Assembly (NCBI RefSeq): GCF_001691565.1
Contig: NZ_MAYO01000003.1
Coordinates: 1,464,766-1,528,765 of the forward strand
From: Microbacterium oleivorans
Lineage (GTDB): Bacteria > Actinomycetota > Actinomycetes > Actinomycetales > Microbacteriaceae
Direction: 5' to 3'
DNA length: 64,000 nucleotides
The position numbers and the translations under genes are program-made. Positions 54,399 to 63,792 of this stretch are shown one piece after another. Below the pieces are notes generated by a model, which saw nothing but the letters and a program-made list of their open reading frames with translations, was not told the DNA's origin and did not search any database. Numbering within the stretch: the first letter of the stretch is position 1; each line of letters starts with the position of its first letter.

Positions 54399-57275
54399 GT
54401 GTCCACCATCCTCTTCACGCTCGGCCGATGGGCCTACCGTCACTCGTGGCGCGTGCTCATCGCCTGGATCCTGCTGCTCGGAATCGTCGGGGGCGGCGTC
54501 GCGCTCTTCATGAAGGGGACCGACAACTCCTTCGCGATTCCCGGTACCGAGGCCCAGCAGGGGCTCGAGCTGCTGAATCGCACCTTCCCGCAGGCCAGCG
54601 GAGCGAGTGCGCAGCTGATCGTGGTCGCCCCCGAGGGTGAGAAGGTGACCGATCAGCCCCTCCGCGGCGAGATCGACGACCTCGTCGCGGCGCTGGGCGA
54701 CATCGACGGCGTCACCTCGGCGACCTCTCCCTTCGACAAGATGGTCACCGGCCTCGTCGCGGATGACGACCGCGCCGCTCTCGTGCAGATGCAGTTCGAC
54801 GGGAACTCCACCGAGGTCTCCGACGCGACCATCGACGCGGTCGAGAAGGCGGCCGCCGACTTCCACGAGGCGCTCCCCGCCGGTGCGGAGTCCGCCCTCG
54901 GCGGCGACCTGTTCGCGGCATCCATCCCCGCCCTGTCGATCGTCGAGGTCATCGGCGTCCTCGTTGCCCTGTTCGTCCTGATCGTGACGTTCCGCTCGTT
55001 CGCCGTCGCGTGGTTCCCGCTCGTCAGCGCGCTCATCGGCGTCGCTCTCGCAATCGCGCTCATCTTCCTCGCGACGGCGGTGACGACGATCTCGTCGACG
55101 ACGCCCATGCTCGCCGTCATGCTGGGTCTCGCCGTCGGCATCGACTACGCGCTGTTCATCGTGTCGCGACATCAGGATCAGGTCCGCGGCGGCATGGATC
55201 CCGAGGAATCCGCCGCCCGCGCCGTCGGCACGGCCGGGTCCGCCGTGGTGTTCGCCGGCGTGACGGTCATGATCGCCCTCGTCGGACTCAGCATCGCCGG
55301 CATCCCGTTCCTCTCGACGATGGGCATCGCCGCCGCCGTCGCCGTGGCCGTCGCCGTGGCCGTCGCCGTCAGCCTCACCCCGGCGCTCCTCGGCTTCGCG
55401 AAGGGCCGCGTCGTCGGCTGGGGCGGGAAGATGCTGCAGCGCGGCGTGGCGACACGTCGCCGTCGCCGCGGATCTGACGCGGACGACGCCGACGAAGATG
55501 CGCCCGAGCCGGAGCCCGCACCTTCCGCCGGCCCCGTCGCCCCGGCACGACCCAACCGCTGGGTGATGCTGGTGACGCGGCATCCGATCATCGCCACCGT
55601 CGCGGTCGTCGTCGGACTGGGCGTCATGGCGATCCCGTCCGCGAATCTGCATCTCGCGCTGCCGAACGCCGGCGTCCAGCCGCCGTCGAGCCAGGCGCGT
55701 CAGGCCTACGACCTGAACGCGGAGTACTTCGGCGCCGGGTCGAACGGCCCGCTCGTCATGACCGGCACCATCGTCACGTCCACCGATCCACTCGGGCTCA
55801 TGGACGACCTCAAAAAGGAGGTCGAGGCGATCCCCGGCGTCGAGCGCGTCGCCCTCGCCACCCCCAACGAGACCGCCGATACGGGCCTGATCCAGATCGT
55901 GCCGACCACGGCGCCCGACGATCCCGCGACCGCGGACCTCGTGCGCGAACTCCGCTCGCACCACGACGAGTGGCAGAAAGAGTACGGCGTCGACCTCAAG
56001 GTGACGGGCTTCACCGCCGTCGGCATCGACGTGTCCGACCGTCTCGGCGCCGCCCTGCTGCCCTTCGGCATCTTCGTGGTCGGCCTGTCGTTCATCCTGC
56101 TGATGATCGTCTTCCGCTCGATCTGGGTTCCGCTGAAGGCGACGCTCGGCTACCTGCTATCGATCCTCGCCGCCTTCGGCGCCGTCGCTGCGGTGTTCGA
56201 GTGGGGCTGGCTCGCCGACCTCCTGCATGTGACACGTACAGGCCCGGTGATCAGCTTCATGCCGATCATCCTCATGGGCGTGCTGTTCGGACTCGCGATG
56301 GACTACGAGGTCTTCCTCGTCTCTCGCATGCGCGAGGACTTCGTCCATGCCGTGCGCGCCCGCGGCGGACGGGCGAGCCGCGAGACGGCGATCGCGGCCG
56401 TACGCTCCGGCTTCACCGCCTCGGCGCGCGTCGTCGTGGCTGCAGCCGTCATCATGTTCGCGGTCTTCGCCGCCTTCGTCCCCGAAGGCGACAGTTCGAT
56501 CAAACCGATCGCCCTGGGTCTCGCCGTCGGCATCGCCGTCGATGCCTTCCTCGTCCGCATGACCCTGACCCCGGCGGTCATGGCTCTGCTGGGCGAGAAG
56601 GCATGGTGGATGCCGCGCTGGCTCGAGCGGCTGCTCCCCAAGGTCGACATCGAGGGCGAGGCGGTCGAGCACGAACGCGCCCACGCCCACTGGCCCGAGC
56701 CCGATTGGAACGGTGCGCTCGCGGCGGAGGACCTCGAGGTGCGAGCCGAGTCGACCGGCACCGACGTCGTCCTCTTCTCGGGTGCGAGCGCTCGGGTCGC
56801 GGAGGGCGGCACGCTCCTCGTGACGGCCGCCGATCCGCATGCTTCGCGGGCATTCCTGCTGACCGTCGCGGGTCGCATCGCGCCGACCGCCGGCCTGCTG
56901 CGCGTGTCGGGGCATCTGCTGCCGGGCCGTGCCGCATGGGTCCGCGCGCACGTCTCCGTCGCCGACCTCAGCGGCGCCGACGCTCCGCTCGCCGACCTCC
57001 GCCGCGCACTTGCGGGCCGCACCCGGTTCGTCGTGATCGTCGGCCTCGACGCCCTCACCGGCGCCGCCCGCGACCAGGCCGCCGCGCTCCTGCGCGACGC
57101 GACCAACGCGGTCGCGGCGAAGGCCGGCGCACTGACCGTCGTCACCTCGGCCCGCGACGTCGAATCGGCCCGCGGCATCCTCGCGGATGCCTACCGACCC
57201 GATCCGGACCTCGTGCGACTCGCCGTCTCCACCCCCCTCGCCGTCGACACCCCCACCCAGGTGACTCCCTCATGA
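54399..57275 (+). CDS. MMPL-family RND transporter fused to a degenerate ABC ATPase-like domain
   Basis: 958 residues. Twelve transmembrane helices in two halves, each after an extracellular loop; signature AVGIDYALFIVSRHQDQVRG in the first half and GLAMDYEVFLVSRMREDFVH in the second, as in MmpL lipid/drug exporters. After helix 12 (residue 740) about 180 further residues look like an ABC ATPase that has lost its Walker A: GTLLVTAADPHASRAFLLTV, FVVIVGLDALTGAARDQAAALL in the Walker B/D-loop place and LTVVTSARDVESARG in the H-loop place. GTG with AGGAG upstream. It overlaps the YhgE gene by ATGA. Confidence 0.9.
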   Translation: MSTILFTLGRWAYRHSWRVLIAWILLLGIVGGGVALFMKGTDNSFAIPGTEAQQGLELLNRTFPQASGASAQLIVVAPEGEKVTDQPLRGEIDDLVAALGDIDGVTSATSPFDKMVTGLVADDDRAALVQMQFDGNSTEVSDATIDAVEKAAADFHEALPAGAESALGGDLFAASIPALSIVEVIGVLVALFVLIVTFRSFAVAWFPLVSALIGVALAIALIFLATAVTTISSTTPMLAVMLGLAVGIDYALFIVSRHQDQVRGGMDPEESAARAVGTAGSAVVFAGVTVMIALVGLSIAGIPFLSTMGIAAAVAVAVAVAVAVSLTPALLGFAKGRVVGWGGKMLQRGVATRRRRRGSDADDADEDAPEPEPAPSAGPVAPARPNRWVMLVTRHPIIATVAVVVGLGVMAIPSANLHLALPNAGVQPPSSQARQAYDLNAEYFGAGSNGPLVMTGTIVTSTDPLGLMDDLKKEVEAIPGVERVALATPNETADTGLIQIVPTTAPDDPATADLVRELRSHHDEWQKEYGVDLKVTGFTAVGIDVSDRLGAALLPFGIFVVGLSFILLMIVFRSIWVPLKATLGYLLSILAAFGAVAAVFEWGWLADLLHVTRTGPVISFMPIILMGVLFGLAMDYEVFLVSRMREDFVHAVRARGGRASRETAIAAVRSGFTASARVVVAAAVIMFAVFAAFVPEGDSSIKPIALGLAVGIAVDAFLVRMTLTPAVMALLGEKAWWMPRWLERLLPKVDIEGEAVEHERAHAHWPEPDWNGALAAEDLEVRAESTGTDVVLFSGASARVAEGGTLLVTAADPHASRAFLLTVAGRIAPTAGLLRVSGHLLPGRAAWVRAHVSVADLSGADAPLADLRRALAGRTRFVVIVGLDALTGAARDQAAALLRDATNAVAAKAGALTVVTSARDVESARGILADAYRPDPDLVRLAVSTPLAVDTPTQVTPS

Positions 57276-59323
57276 CTCTCTCCATCGAACGCGCGCAGAC
57301 CCGGCGCCCCATCTCGTGGCTCACGCTCCTCGGCGTGCTCCTCCTGCCCGCTGTCATCGGGGGCCTCCTCGTGGCGGCTCTCTACAACCCCACCGAACGC
57401 CTCGATGCACTGAACACCGCGATCGTCAACAACGACGAGCCGGTGGAGGTCAATGGGCAGACGACACCGCTCGGGCGCCTGCTCACGGCGGGGCTCGTCG
57501 AAGGCTCGAAGGACCTCGAGAGCAACCTCACCTGGACGATCTCGAATTCGACGGACGCGAAGGAAGGCCTCGAAGACGGCACCTATGACGCGATCGTGAC
57601 GATCCCGAAGAACTTCTCCGCGGCCGCGACCTCGACGGCTCCTGGAAAGACCCCCGAGCGGGCGACGATCGAGCTCACCTCCTCGCCCGACGCGCGCATC
57701 GTCGACGACGCCATCACGACGCAGGTGACCTCGACCGCGGCATCCGTCCTCGGTCAGCAGCTCACCACGGGCTACCTCGAGAACGTGTTCCTCGGCTTCA
57801 CGACCCTGAACGAGCAGCTGGGCAAAGCAGCCGACGGCGCCACCCAGCTCGCCGACGGCGCGAAAGGGGCAGCCGACGGCGCCTCGAAGCTTGCGGACGG
57901 CGCCTCGAGCGCGGCCGATGGCGGGTACTCGCTGGCCGACGGACTGCGGAAGCTCCAGAACGGCGCGAACCAGCTCGCCGGGGGTGCCGCAGCCACGTCG
58001 AAGGGGCTCTCGGAATGGTCGGCCGGCGCTCGTCCGATCGCCGACGGAACGCAACAGCTCGCGGACGGGCTGACCCAGGCCGCGGAGCAGACCTCGGCGA
58101 TCCCGGCGATCCCCTCCGACGTCGTCGAAGGCCTCAAGGCCCTCACCGCAGACGGCGAGCAGAACCGCGAGGCGGTGACGGGCATCGTCGACACCCTGAC
58201 CGCCGCGGCGAATGCGTGCGACCCCGCGCAGGCCGGCGCGGAGCTCTGCGACCAGCTGACGGATGCCGCGGCTGACGCGACGTCCGCCCTCCCGGCCCTG
58301 CAGGCCACGGTCGGCGACTCGAAGAAGCTTGCCGAGAACATCGACGCGCTCGCGAACTTCGGTCCGAGTCTGACCGAGGGTCTCCGCACCTCGGCCGCCG
58401 CCGCCGAGAAGCTCGCGGGCGGCATGGGCAAGCTGGCCGACGGCGCAGAGCAGCTCTCGTCCGGCGCAGGTCAGCTGTCGACGGGTGCACGCGACCTCGC
58501 GACCGGTGCCGGCGCCGCGGCGGAGGGCGGCGACAAGCTCGCGGCCGGTGTCGACGCGCTCGCCGGCGGTGCCGGGGAGCTGTCGACCGGTGTCGGCAAG
58601 CTCGCCGACGGCACGGATGACCTCGCCGGCGGCCTCGACAAAGCGGTCGACGGCGTGCCGTCGTACACGAAGAACGAGGCGAAGGACCTCGCCTCGATCG
58701 TCGCCGACCCGGTGGTGGCCGACGGTACGGGCAGCTCGCTGTTCGGCGCATCGGCCGTGCCGCTGCTGGCCACCCTCGCCCTGTGGTTCGGCGGTCTCGC
58801 GTCGTTCGTGGTCCTGCGCGCAGTCCCGCGGACCGCGCTGTCGTCGCGTCGGTCCTCGGCCGCCCTCGCGCTCCGCGCGCTCGCACCGGGCGTCGTGATC
58901 GGCGCGCTGCAGGGCGCCCTTGTGGCCGTCGTCGTCCAGCTCGCGGCCGGATACGACGCGGACAGGTGGTGGCTCTTCGCCGCCATGTGCGTGCTCGCCG
59001 GTGTCGCGTTCGCCGCAGTCAACCACGCGCTGGTGGCACTGTTCGGGGGCATCGGCCGCTGGATCTCGGTGCTCGTCGGCGTCATGGCGCTGGCGACCGG
59101 CATCGTGTCCACCGTGCCGGGCACCCTGCTCGATGTCGCGGGGCTCCTGCCGACGGCACCGGCTTACACGTCCATGCTGGCGGCGCTGACGGATGCCGGC
59201 GGGGGCGCGACGGCCGCGGTGGGCCTCGTGCTCTGGACGGTGCTCGCCATCGGCGCGGGCATCCTCGCCGTCGCGCGGCACCGCTCCACCTCGGCCCGGG
59301 CCGTGCTGACGCAGCCGGCCTGA
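57272..59323 (+). CDS. YhgE/Pip domain membrane protein
   Basis: 683 residues. N-terminal helix (LLGVLLLPAVIGGLLVAALY) then LDALNTAIVNNDEPVEVNGQ, the Pip/YhgE extracellular signature. Two long arrays of LADGA/SxGAxQL-type eleven-residue repeats (about residues 185-260 and 370-460) form an extended extracellular rod. Five C-terminal helices (LLATLALWFGGLASFVVL, LALRALAPGVVIGALQGALV and others) match ABC-2-type permeases. Usually works with an ABC ATPase; here the fused MMPL/ATPase-like protein is the only partner. Ends before a strong hairpin. Confidence 0.92.
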   Translation: MTLSIERAQTRRPISWLTLLGVLLLPAVIGGLLVAALYNPTERLDALNTAIVNNDEPVEVNGQTTPLGRLLTAGLVEGSKDLESNLTWTISNSTDAKEGLEDGTYDAIVTIPKNFSAAATSTAPGKTPERATIELTSSPDARIVDDAITTQVTSTAASVLGQQLTTGYLENVFLGFTTLNEQLGKAADGATQLADGAKGAADGASKLADGASSAADGGYSLADGLRKLQNGANQLAGGAAATSKGLSEWSAGARPIADGTQQLADGLTQAAEQTSAIPAIPSDVVEGLKALTADGEQNREAVTGIVDTLTAAANACDPAQAGAELCDQLTDAAADATSALPALQATVGDSKKLAENIDALANFGPSLTEGLRTSAAAAEKLAGGMGKLADGAEQLSSGAGQLSTGARDLATGAGAAAEGGDKLAAGVDALAGGAGELSTGVGKLADGTDDLAGGLDKAVDGVPSYTKNEAKDLASIVADPVVADGTGSSLFGASAVPLLATLALWFGGLASFVVLRAVPRTALSSRRSSAALALRALAPGVVIGALQGALVAVVVQLAAGYDADRWWLFAAMCVLAGVAFAAVNHALVALFGGIGRWISVLVGVMALATGIVSTVPGTLLDVAGLLPTAPAYTSMLAALTDAGGGATAAVGLVLWTVLAIGAGILAVARHRSTSARAVLTQPA

Positions 59324-59337
59324 CCCCGGTCGGCCGC

Positions 59338-59368
59338 GGGCGGGCGCGCACGAAAGGCGCGCCCGCCC
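59338..59368. terminator. Bidirectional terminator between YhgE and AlaX-like genes
   Basis: GGGCGGGCGCGC pairs perfectly with GCGCGCCCGCCC around ACGAAAG. It lies between convergent genes. No U-run. Confidence 0.75.
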
Positions 59369-59375
59369 CGCAGGC

Positions 59376-60245
59376 TCAACGGGAGACGGTGACCGACGTC
59401 GTCATGGTGAACTGGATGCCGCCGGGCACCCCGCTCGCTTCGAGAGCGACGGTCAGCCGCTCGATCTGCGCGAGGGACGTCAGGTGCGTCCCGCCGCACG
59501 GGAGTTCGACAGGGCCGCCTGGCAGTTCGCAGCGCCACGACCGGCGGCCGGCGAGCGTGTGATCGTCGCGGTGGATGCCGATGCCTCCCGACGAGCCGGC
59601 CCACTCCGTCAGCGTCGCCTCGATGCGCTGCTCGAGGGCGCGCAGATCGTCGAGGGCGCTCGGATCGAAGCCCTTCTTCCGCAGTGACTTGCCGACGCGG
59701 TAGACGTCGGTCGAGCCGTACGACGTGATGCGGGAGGTCTGGATCGCGAGCATGTCGAACGCGGGGTGGCCGGCGGCATCCGTCGTCACATCTTTCGTCC
59801 ACGCGTCCGAGAGGGCGGCGTCGAGGGCGAGGGATGCCAGGTGGCAGGCCGTATGGCCGGCGGACAGGGCGGCGCGCAGCTCGGGGTCGACACCCGCCTC
59901 GACGCTCTCCCCGACGGCGGGACCCGGCCCGTCGACGACGTGCACGACGACGAACGTCCACCCCTCGGTCCCCATCCGCACCGGCAGGTCCGAGCCGACG
60001 ACCAGCTCTCCGTCGTGGACTCCCCCGGTCAGGGTCGCGACCACCGGGATCTCCCCGTCCGCGGTGCGCAACACACCGACGTCGGCGGGCTGGTCGGGCC
60101 AGGCGGTGTCGACGGGGTGGAACGGGGTCCGATCGAGGAGCACGCCCGTCCGGCCGCCTTCGAGCGGCACGGCGTGGACGACGGTCGCCGTCCCGGCGAC
60201 CTCGCCGTCGGGGTAGGTCACGACGGTGGCGGGGATCTGCGCCAC
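59376..60245 (-). CDS. AlaX-like alanyl-tRNA editing protein
   Basis: 289 residues. The editing-site zinc motifs are intact: LSAGHTACHLASLALDAALS (HxxxH) and PVELPCGGTHLTSLAQIE (CxxxH). The N-terminal part (VAGTATVVHAVPLEGGRTGV, TPFHPVDTAWPDQPADVGVL) is the usual beta barrel. Such trans-editing proteins deacylate Ser- or Gly-mischarged tRNA-Ala. The frame is open further upstream across the ccsB gene; that part is shadow. GTG start, five bases past the ccsB stop, so it may be the last gene of the cytochrome operon. Confidence 0.85.
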   Translation of the reverse strand: MAQIPATVVTYPDGEVAGTATVVHAVPLEGGRTGVLLDRTPFHPVDTAWPDQPADVGVLRTADGEIPVVATLTGGVHDGELVVGSDLPVRMGTEGWTFVVVHVVDGPGPAVGESVEAGVDPELRAALSAGHTACHLASLALDAALSDAWTKDVTTDAAGHPAFDMLAIQTSRITSYGSTDVYRVGKSLRKKGFDPSALDDLRALEQRIEATLTEWAGSSGGIGIHRDDHTLAGRRSWRCELPGGPVELPCGGTHLTSLAQIERLTVALEASGVPGGIQFTMTTSVTVSR

Positions 60246-60250
60246 GAGGA

Positions 60251-61270
60251 TCAGCTGAGGCCGCTGTAGGAGTGCAGCCCCTGGAAGAACTGGTTCACGA
60301 TCGTGAAGTTGAACAGAACGGCGGTGAAGCCCACGATCGACAGCCAGGCCGAGCGCGTGCCGCGCCAGCCGCGCGTAGCGCGGGCGTGGATGTAGCCGGC
60401 GTAGACCACCCAGATCACGAAGGTCCACACTTCCTTCGTGTCGAAGCCCCAGTAGCGGCCCCACGCGTCGTTCGCCCAGATGGCGCCGGCGATGAGGGTG
60501 AAGGTCCACAGGACGAACCCGATGATCGCGAACCGGTAGGCGAGCGACTCGAGCACCTCGGCGCTGGGGAGCGTCCGCAGGAACGGCAGACGCGTGCGGG
60601 GCGCGGCATCCGTTCCCACCGCTGCCAGCGCGATGCGCTCGCGCCGGGACTGCAGCAGCTGCACGACCGACAGCGCGAACGCGAGCGCGTAGAAGGCCGA
60701 CGCGAGCGAGGCGACGAACACGTGGATGACGAGCCAGACGCTCTTCAGCGGGTCGGACAGCGGAACGACCTCGACGTAGTACGCCAGCGCGGCACCGCCC
60801 AGGAGGACGACGATGAGGCCGTTGATGAACGCGCCGAGGAAGCGCAGGTCGTACTTCACCAGCACGGTGAGGAACACCATCACGACGAGCATCGTGCCGG
60901 TGAGGGCGAACTCGTAGTTGTTCGACCACGGCACGCGGCCCGCGGCGATTCCGCGCGTGACATCCGCGCCCACGTGGAAGAGGAAGGCGATCGTCGTCAG
61001 GACGACCCCGAGCCGTGCGAACAGGTACCGGCCTCGCTGCGAAGGAGCCGCCTCGAGCGCCACCTTGGCGGCCGCCTCTTCGGCACGGATGTCCTCGATG
61101 GTCTGCCCCCCGCCGGCGGCCACGAGCGTGCGCGCCTGCGTCTTGGCGTCCTGGGCCTTGATCGCGAGCTCGGAGCGGCGGGCGAGGTCGACCGTGAAGG
61201 CGAGGAAGCCGAGCGTATAGATCGCGATGGCCGTCCACAGCAACAGCACGGAGATGTCATCGAACGACAT
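60251..61270 (-). CDS. ccsB: System II cytochrome c biogenesis heme-handling protein
   Basis: 339 residues with about eight helices. The Trp-rich WWD-type heme motif is seen as WANDAWGRYWGFDTKEVWTF near residue 275, with conserved heme-ligand His in FLFHVGADVTRGI and WLVIHVFVASLAS. It presents heme with ResB for attachment to apocytochrome c outside the membrane. An insertion of about 40 charged residues (QDAKTQARTLVAAGGGQTIE) after the first helix is a local feature. Follows resB by 28 bases. Confidence 0.95.
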   Translation of the reverse strand: MSFDDISVLLLWTAIAIYTLGFLAFTVDLARRSELAIKAQDAKTQARTLVAAGGGQTIEDIRAEEAAAKVALEAAPSQRGRYLFARLGVVLTTIAFLFHVGADVTRGIAAGRVPWSNNYEFALTGTMLVVMVFLTVLVKYDLRFLGAFINGLIVVLLGGAALAYYVEVVPLSDPLKSVWLVIHVFVASLASAFYALAFALSVVQLLQSRRERIALAAVGTDAAPRTRLPFLRTLPSAEVLESLAYRFAIIGFVLWTFTLIAGAIWANDAWGRYWGFDTKEVWTFVIWVVYAGYIHARATRGWRGTRSAWLSIVGFTAVLFNFTIVNQFFQGLHSYSGLS

Positions 61271-61298
61271 GGGGGTCCTCCGGAGGAGATGGGTGGGT

Positions 61299-63017
61299 TC
61301 AGTTTACGTTCGCTGCCGACGCGGGGGCGGATGCCGGTTCGTCGTCCAGCGCCCTTCCGTGCCGTTTCGCGAGCTCGGCGACGGCCACGCCGATTGCGGG
61401 GTCCTCACCGCGCGCGAGGCCCGCGTACTCGACGCGCACCCGGTCGCCGTCGGGGGTCGCCTTCACCCACATGCGACGACGCGGGACGAACAGCGCCGTG
61501 AAGAGGCCGACCATCGCGAGGACCGCGAACACGAGCACCCACGTGGCGCTCGAGTCGTTGTGGATCGACAGCGAGACGTAGCGCTTCACGGACTCCGGCG
61601 CGCCGGTGCGCGTCTCGTCCTCGAAGGTCACGGTGCCACGCCCGCCCGGCAGATCGACGGTCTGTCCGGGTGAGAGCTCCAACGACGGGGAGGGAGCGTT
61701 CCGACCGGCGATCTCGGTCATCCCGTCGGTGTCGAGGGCGTAGACCGAGCGCGGGGTACCGTCGTCGATGCCGAGGTCGCCCTCGTAGACGAAGAACGTC
61801 AGTCGGGGGTCGAGGAGATCGCCGTAGCGGGAGGTCAGGGCACCGCTCGACAGCTGCGCGACCGTCGGGTAGAAGAACCCGACGAGCCCGAGCTGCTTGC
61901 CCCCCGTGTCGGGGATCTTCACGACGCCCTGCGAGGTCATCGTCGGGCTCTGCGGCAGGAAGGGCACGGACTCGCTGAAGACGACGTCGCCGGCCCCGTT
62001 GCGCACCGTGATGGTCGGCGCGTAGCCGTTGCCCATGAGGTACACGCGATCGCCCGCCATGGTGATCGGGTGATTCACCTCGATCACCTGATCCTCGGCC
62101 TTCTGCCCGGGGAAGCGGGTCGTGACGTGCGCCTCGAAGTCGCCCGCCTGCCCGGACGGTGGCGCATACGTCACGTCGAAGCGGTCGAGGGTGATCGAGT
62201 ACGGCGTCAGCTCCTCCGTGTCGACGAAGCGACCGGGATTGAAGGAGGTGTAGCCGAGACCGAGCGAGTTCACGAAGCCGTCGCCCTCGGTGATGACGGT
62301 CTGCCCGGTGTACGTGAAGCCGCCGCCGATCCCGACCGAGATGAGAACGCCGACGAGCGCGCCGTGGAAGAGCAGGTTGCCCGTCTCGCGCAGGTAGCCG
62401 CGCTCTGCGGACACCGAAGCGACGCCGTTCCGGTCGTAGCGTTCGACGCGGTACCGGGCGGAGCGCAGCTGCGCCTCGGCGAGATCGACCGCGTGCGCCG
62501 CGTGGCCCGCGGCATCCTCACCATCGGGGACCGCGACGGTCGTTTCCGCGTGATCCGACAACCGCGACAGGCGGGCGGGAGTGCGCGGCGGACGAGCGCG
62601 GAGCGCCTTCCAGTGGTGCTTCGTCCGCGGCAGGACGCAGCCGATCAACGAGATGAACAGAAGGATGTAGATCGCCGAGAACCACACCGACGTGTAGACG
62701 TCGAAGAGCTGGAACGCGTCGAACGTGGGGTACAAGTCGGGGTTGGTGGCCCGCCACTGGGTCACGCCGTTGGGGTCGGCGCTGCGCTGCGGCACGAGCG
62801 AACCGGGGATCGCGGCGATCGCGAGGAGCAGGAGCAGGACGAGCGCCGTGCGCATGCTCGTCAGTTGCCGCCAGCCCCAGCGGAGCCATCCGACCACGCC
62901 GAGAACCGGCTGGCCGCCGGAGAAGGCGGGCTCGTCGTCGCCGGTCTTGTCGAGGTGGTCGCTCGGACGGAGCGGTCCGTCGACCGCCGGGGCGTCGTCA
63001 GAGGAACGTCGGGACAC
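61299..63017 (-). CDS. resB: Cytochrome c biogenesis protein ResB
   Basis: 572 residues. Three N-terminal helices (TALVLLLLLAIAAIPGSLVP, FSAIYILLFISLIGCVLP, LFHGALVGVLISVGIGGGF), a 300-residue extracellular domain (VNHPITMAGDRVYLMGNGYA, PSLELSPGQTVDLPGGRGTV) and one C-terminal helix (WVLVFAVLAMVGLFTALFVP), exactly the ResB/Ccs1 layout. The final tail is rich in Ala. It pairs with CcsB. Start: GTG 20 bases inside the ccdA 3' end; the first residues (SRRSSDDAPAVDG) are cytoplasmic and unconserved. Confidence 0.93.
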   Translation of the reverse strand: MSRRSSDDAPAVDGPLRPSDHLDKTGDDEPAFSGGQPVLGVVGWLRWGWRQLTSMRTALVLLLLLAIAAIPGSLVPQRSADPNGVTQWRATNPDLYPTFDAFQLFDVYTSVWFSAIYILLFISLIGCVLPRTKHHWKALRARPPRTPARLSRLSDHAETTVAVPDGEDAAGHAAHAVDLAEAQLRSARYRVERYDRNGVASVSAERGYLRETGNLLFHGALVGVLISVGIGGGFTYTGQTVITEGDGFVNSLGLGYTSFNPGRFVDTEELTPYSITLDRFDVTYAPPSGQAGDFEAHVTTRFPGQKAEDQVIEVNHPITMAGDRVYLMGNGYAPTITVRNGAGDVVFSESVPFLPQSPTMTSQGVVKIPDTGGKQLGLVGFFYPTVAQLSSGALTSRYGDLLDPRLTFFVYEGDLGIDDGTPRSVYALDTDGMTEIAGRNAPSPSLELSPGQTVDLPGGRGTVTFEDETRTGAPESVKRYVSLSIHNDSSATWVLVFAVLAMVGLFTALFVPRRRMWVKATPDGDRVRVEYAGLARGEDPAIGVAVAELAKRHGRALDDEPASAPASAANVN

Positions 63018-63792
63018 CGGAGACCACCCCCTGGAACGCGGACATGAGCGAGGTCCAGACACCGGTGACCATGAGCACGCCGAGCGCGATCAGGAGCGCG
63101 CCGCCGACGATGTTGACGACGCGGATGTGGCGGCGGACGAAAGCCACCGACCGGGTCGCCCAGCCTGCGCCGAGGGCGAGGAGGACGAACGGGATGCCGA
63201 GGCCCAGGGAGTAGGCCACGGCGAGCGTTCCCGCCCGAACAGGGTCGGCCTGGCTGTAGGCCATCGTGAGGATCGCCGCGTAGGTGGGTCCGATGCACGG
63301 CGCCCAGCCGACGCCCATCGCGATACCCAGCAGCGGAGCCCCGACGAGGCCGACGTTCTGCTTCAGCTGCGGCCGATAGATCTTCTGAGCGAAGCCGAAG
63401 ACGCCGATGAACACGAGGCCGAGCGCGATGACGACGAGACCGAGCACCCGTGTGATGAGGTCCTGGTACTCGATGTACACCCGGCCGAGGACCCCGGCGA
63501 AGACTCCGAAGACCAGGAAGACCACCGTGAATCCTGCGATGAACAGCGCGACGCCGAGGAGCAGGCGGCCGCGAGGCGGAGCTTCCGCGCGGGTGAGCGT
63601 CGTCGTGCCCGCGGCCGCGGCATCCGTCGACCTCTTCGGCTCGCGCGGCGCGACGGCGCCCCCCAGGAAGCCGAGGTAGCCGGGGACCAGCGGGAGGACG
63701 CACGGCGAGAGGAACGAGGCGAGCCCCGCGAGCGCCGCGATCGGGATCGCGATCCAGAGCGACTCGCCCATCACGATCGACCCGGGGTTCAT
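62998..63792 (-). CDS. ccdA: Thiol-disulfide exchange membrane protein
   Basis: 264 residues, six helices. Both redox cysteines are present: GLASFLSPCVLPLVPGYLG (first) and MGVGWAPCIGPTYAAILTMA (second). CcdA carries reducing equivalents from cytoplasmic thioredoxin to TlpA/ResA outside, keeping apocytochrome CxxCH cysteines reduced for heme attachment. It overlaps the upstream TlpA gene by ATGA and the downstream resB by 20 bases, a tight System II operon. Confidence 0.96.
   Translation of the reverse strand: MNPGSIVMGESLWIAIPIAALAGLASFLSPCVLPLVPGYLGFLGGAVAPREPKRSTDAAAAGTTTLTRAEAPPRGRLLLGVALFIAGFTVVFLVFGVFAGVLGRVYIEYQDLITRVLGLVVIALGLVFIGVFGFAQKIYRPQLKQNVGLVGAPLLGIAMGVGWAPCIGPTYAAILTMAYSQADPVRAGTLAVAYSLGLGIPFVLLALGAGWATRSVAFVRRHIRVVNIVGGALLIALGVLMVTGVWTSLMSAFQGVVSGVPTFL

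Noticed and set aside
54306-55964. A 552-codon minus-strand frame antisense to the MMPL gene
   Set aside because: Composition is typical of antisense shadow (His, Asp, Gly, Arg runs) and it opposes a well-conserved transporter.
57191-59281. A 696-codon minus-strand frame antisense to YhgE
   Set aside because: Same shadow composition; YhgE motifs and repeats are on the other strand.
59376-61238. A 620-codon frame joining the AlaX-like protein to sequence overlapping ccsB
   Set aside because: The upstream part is the shadow of ccsB in another frame; the real protein starts at the GTG at 60245.
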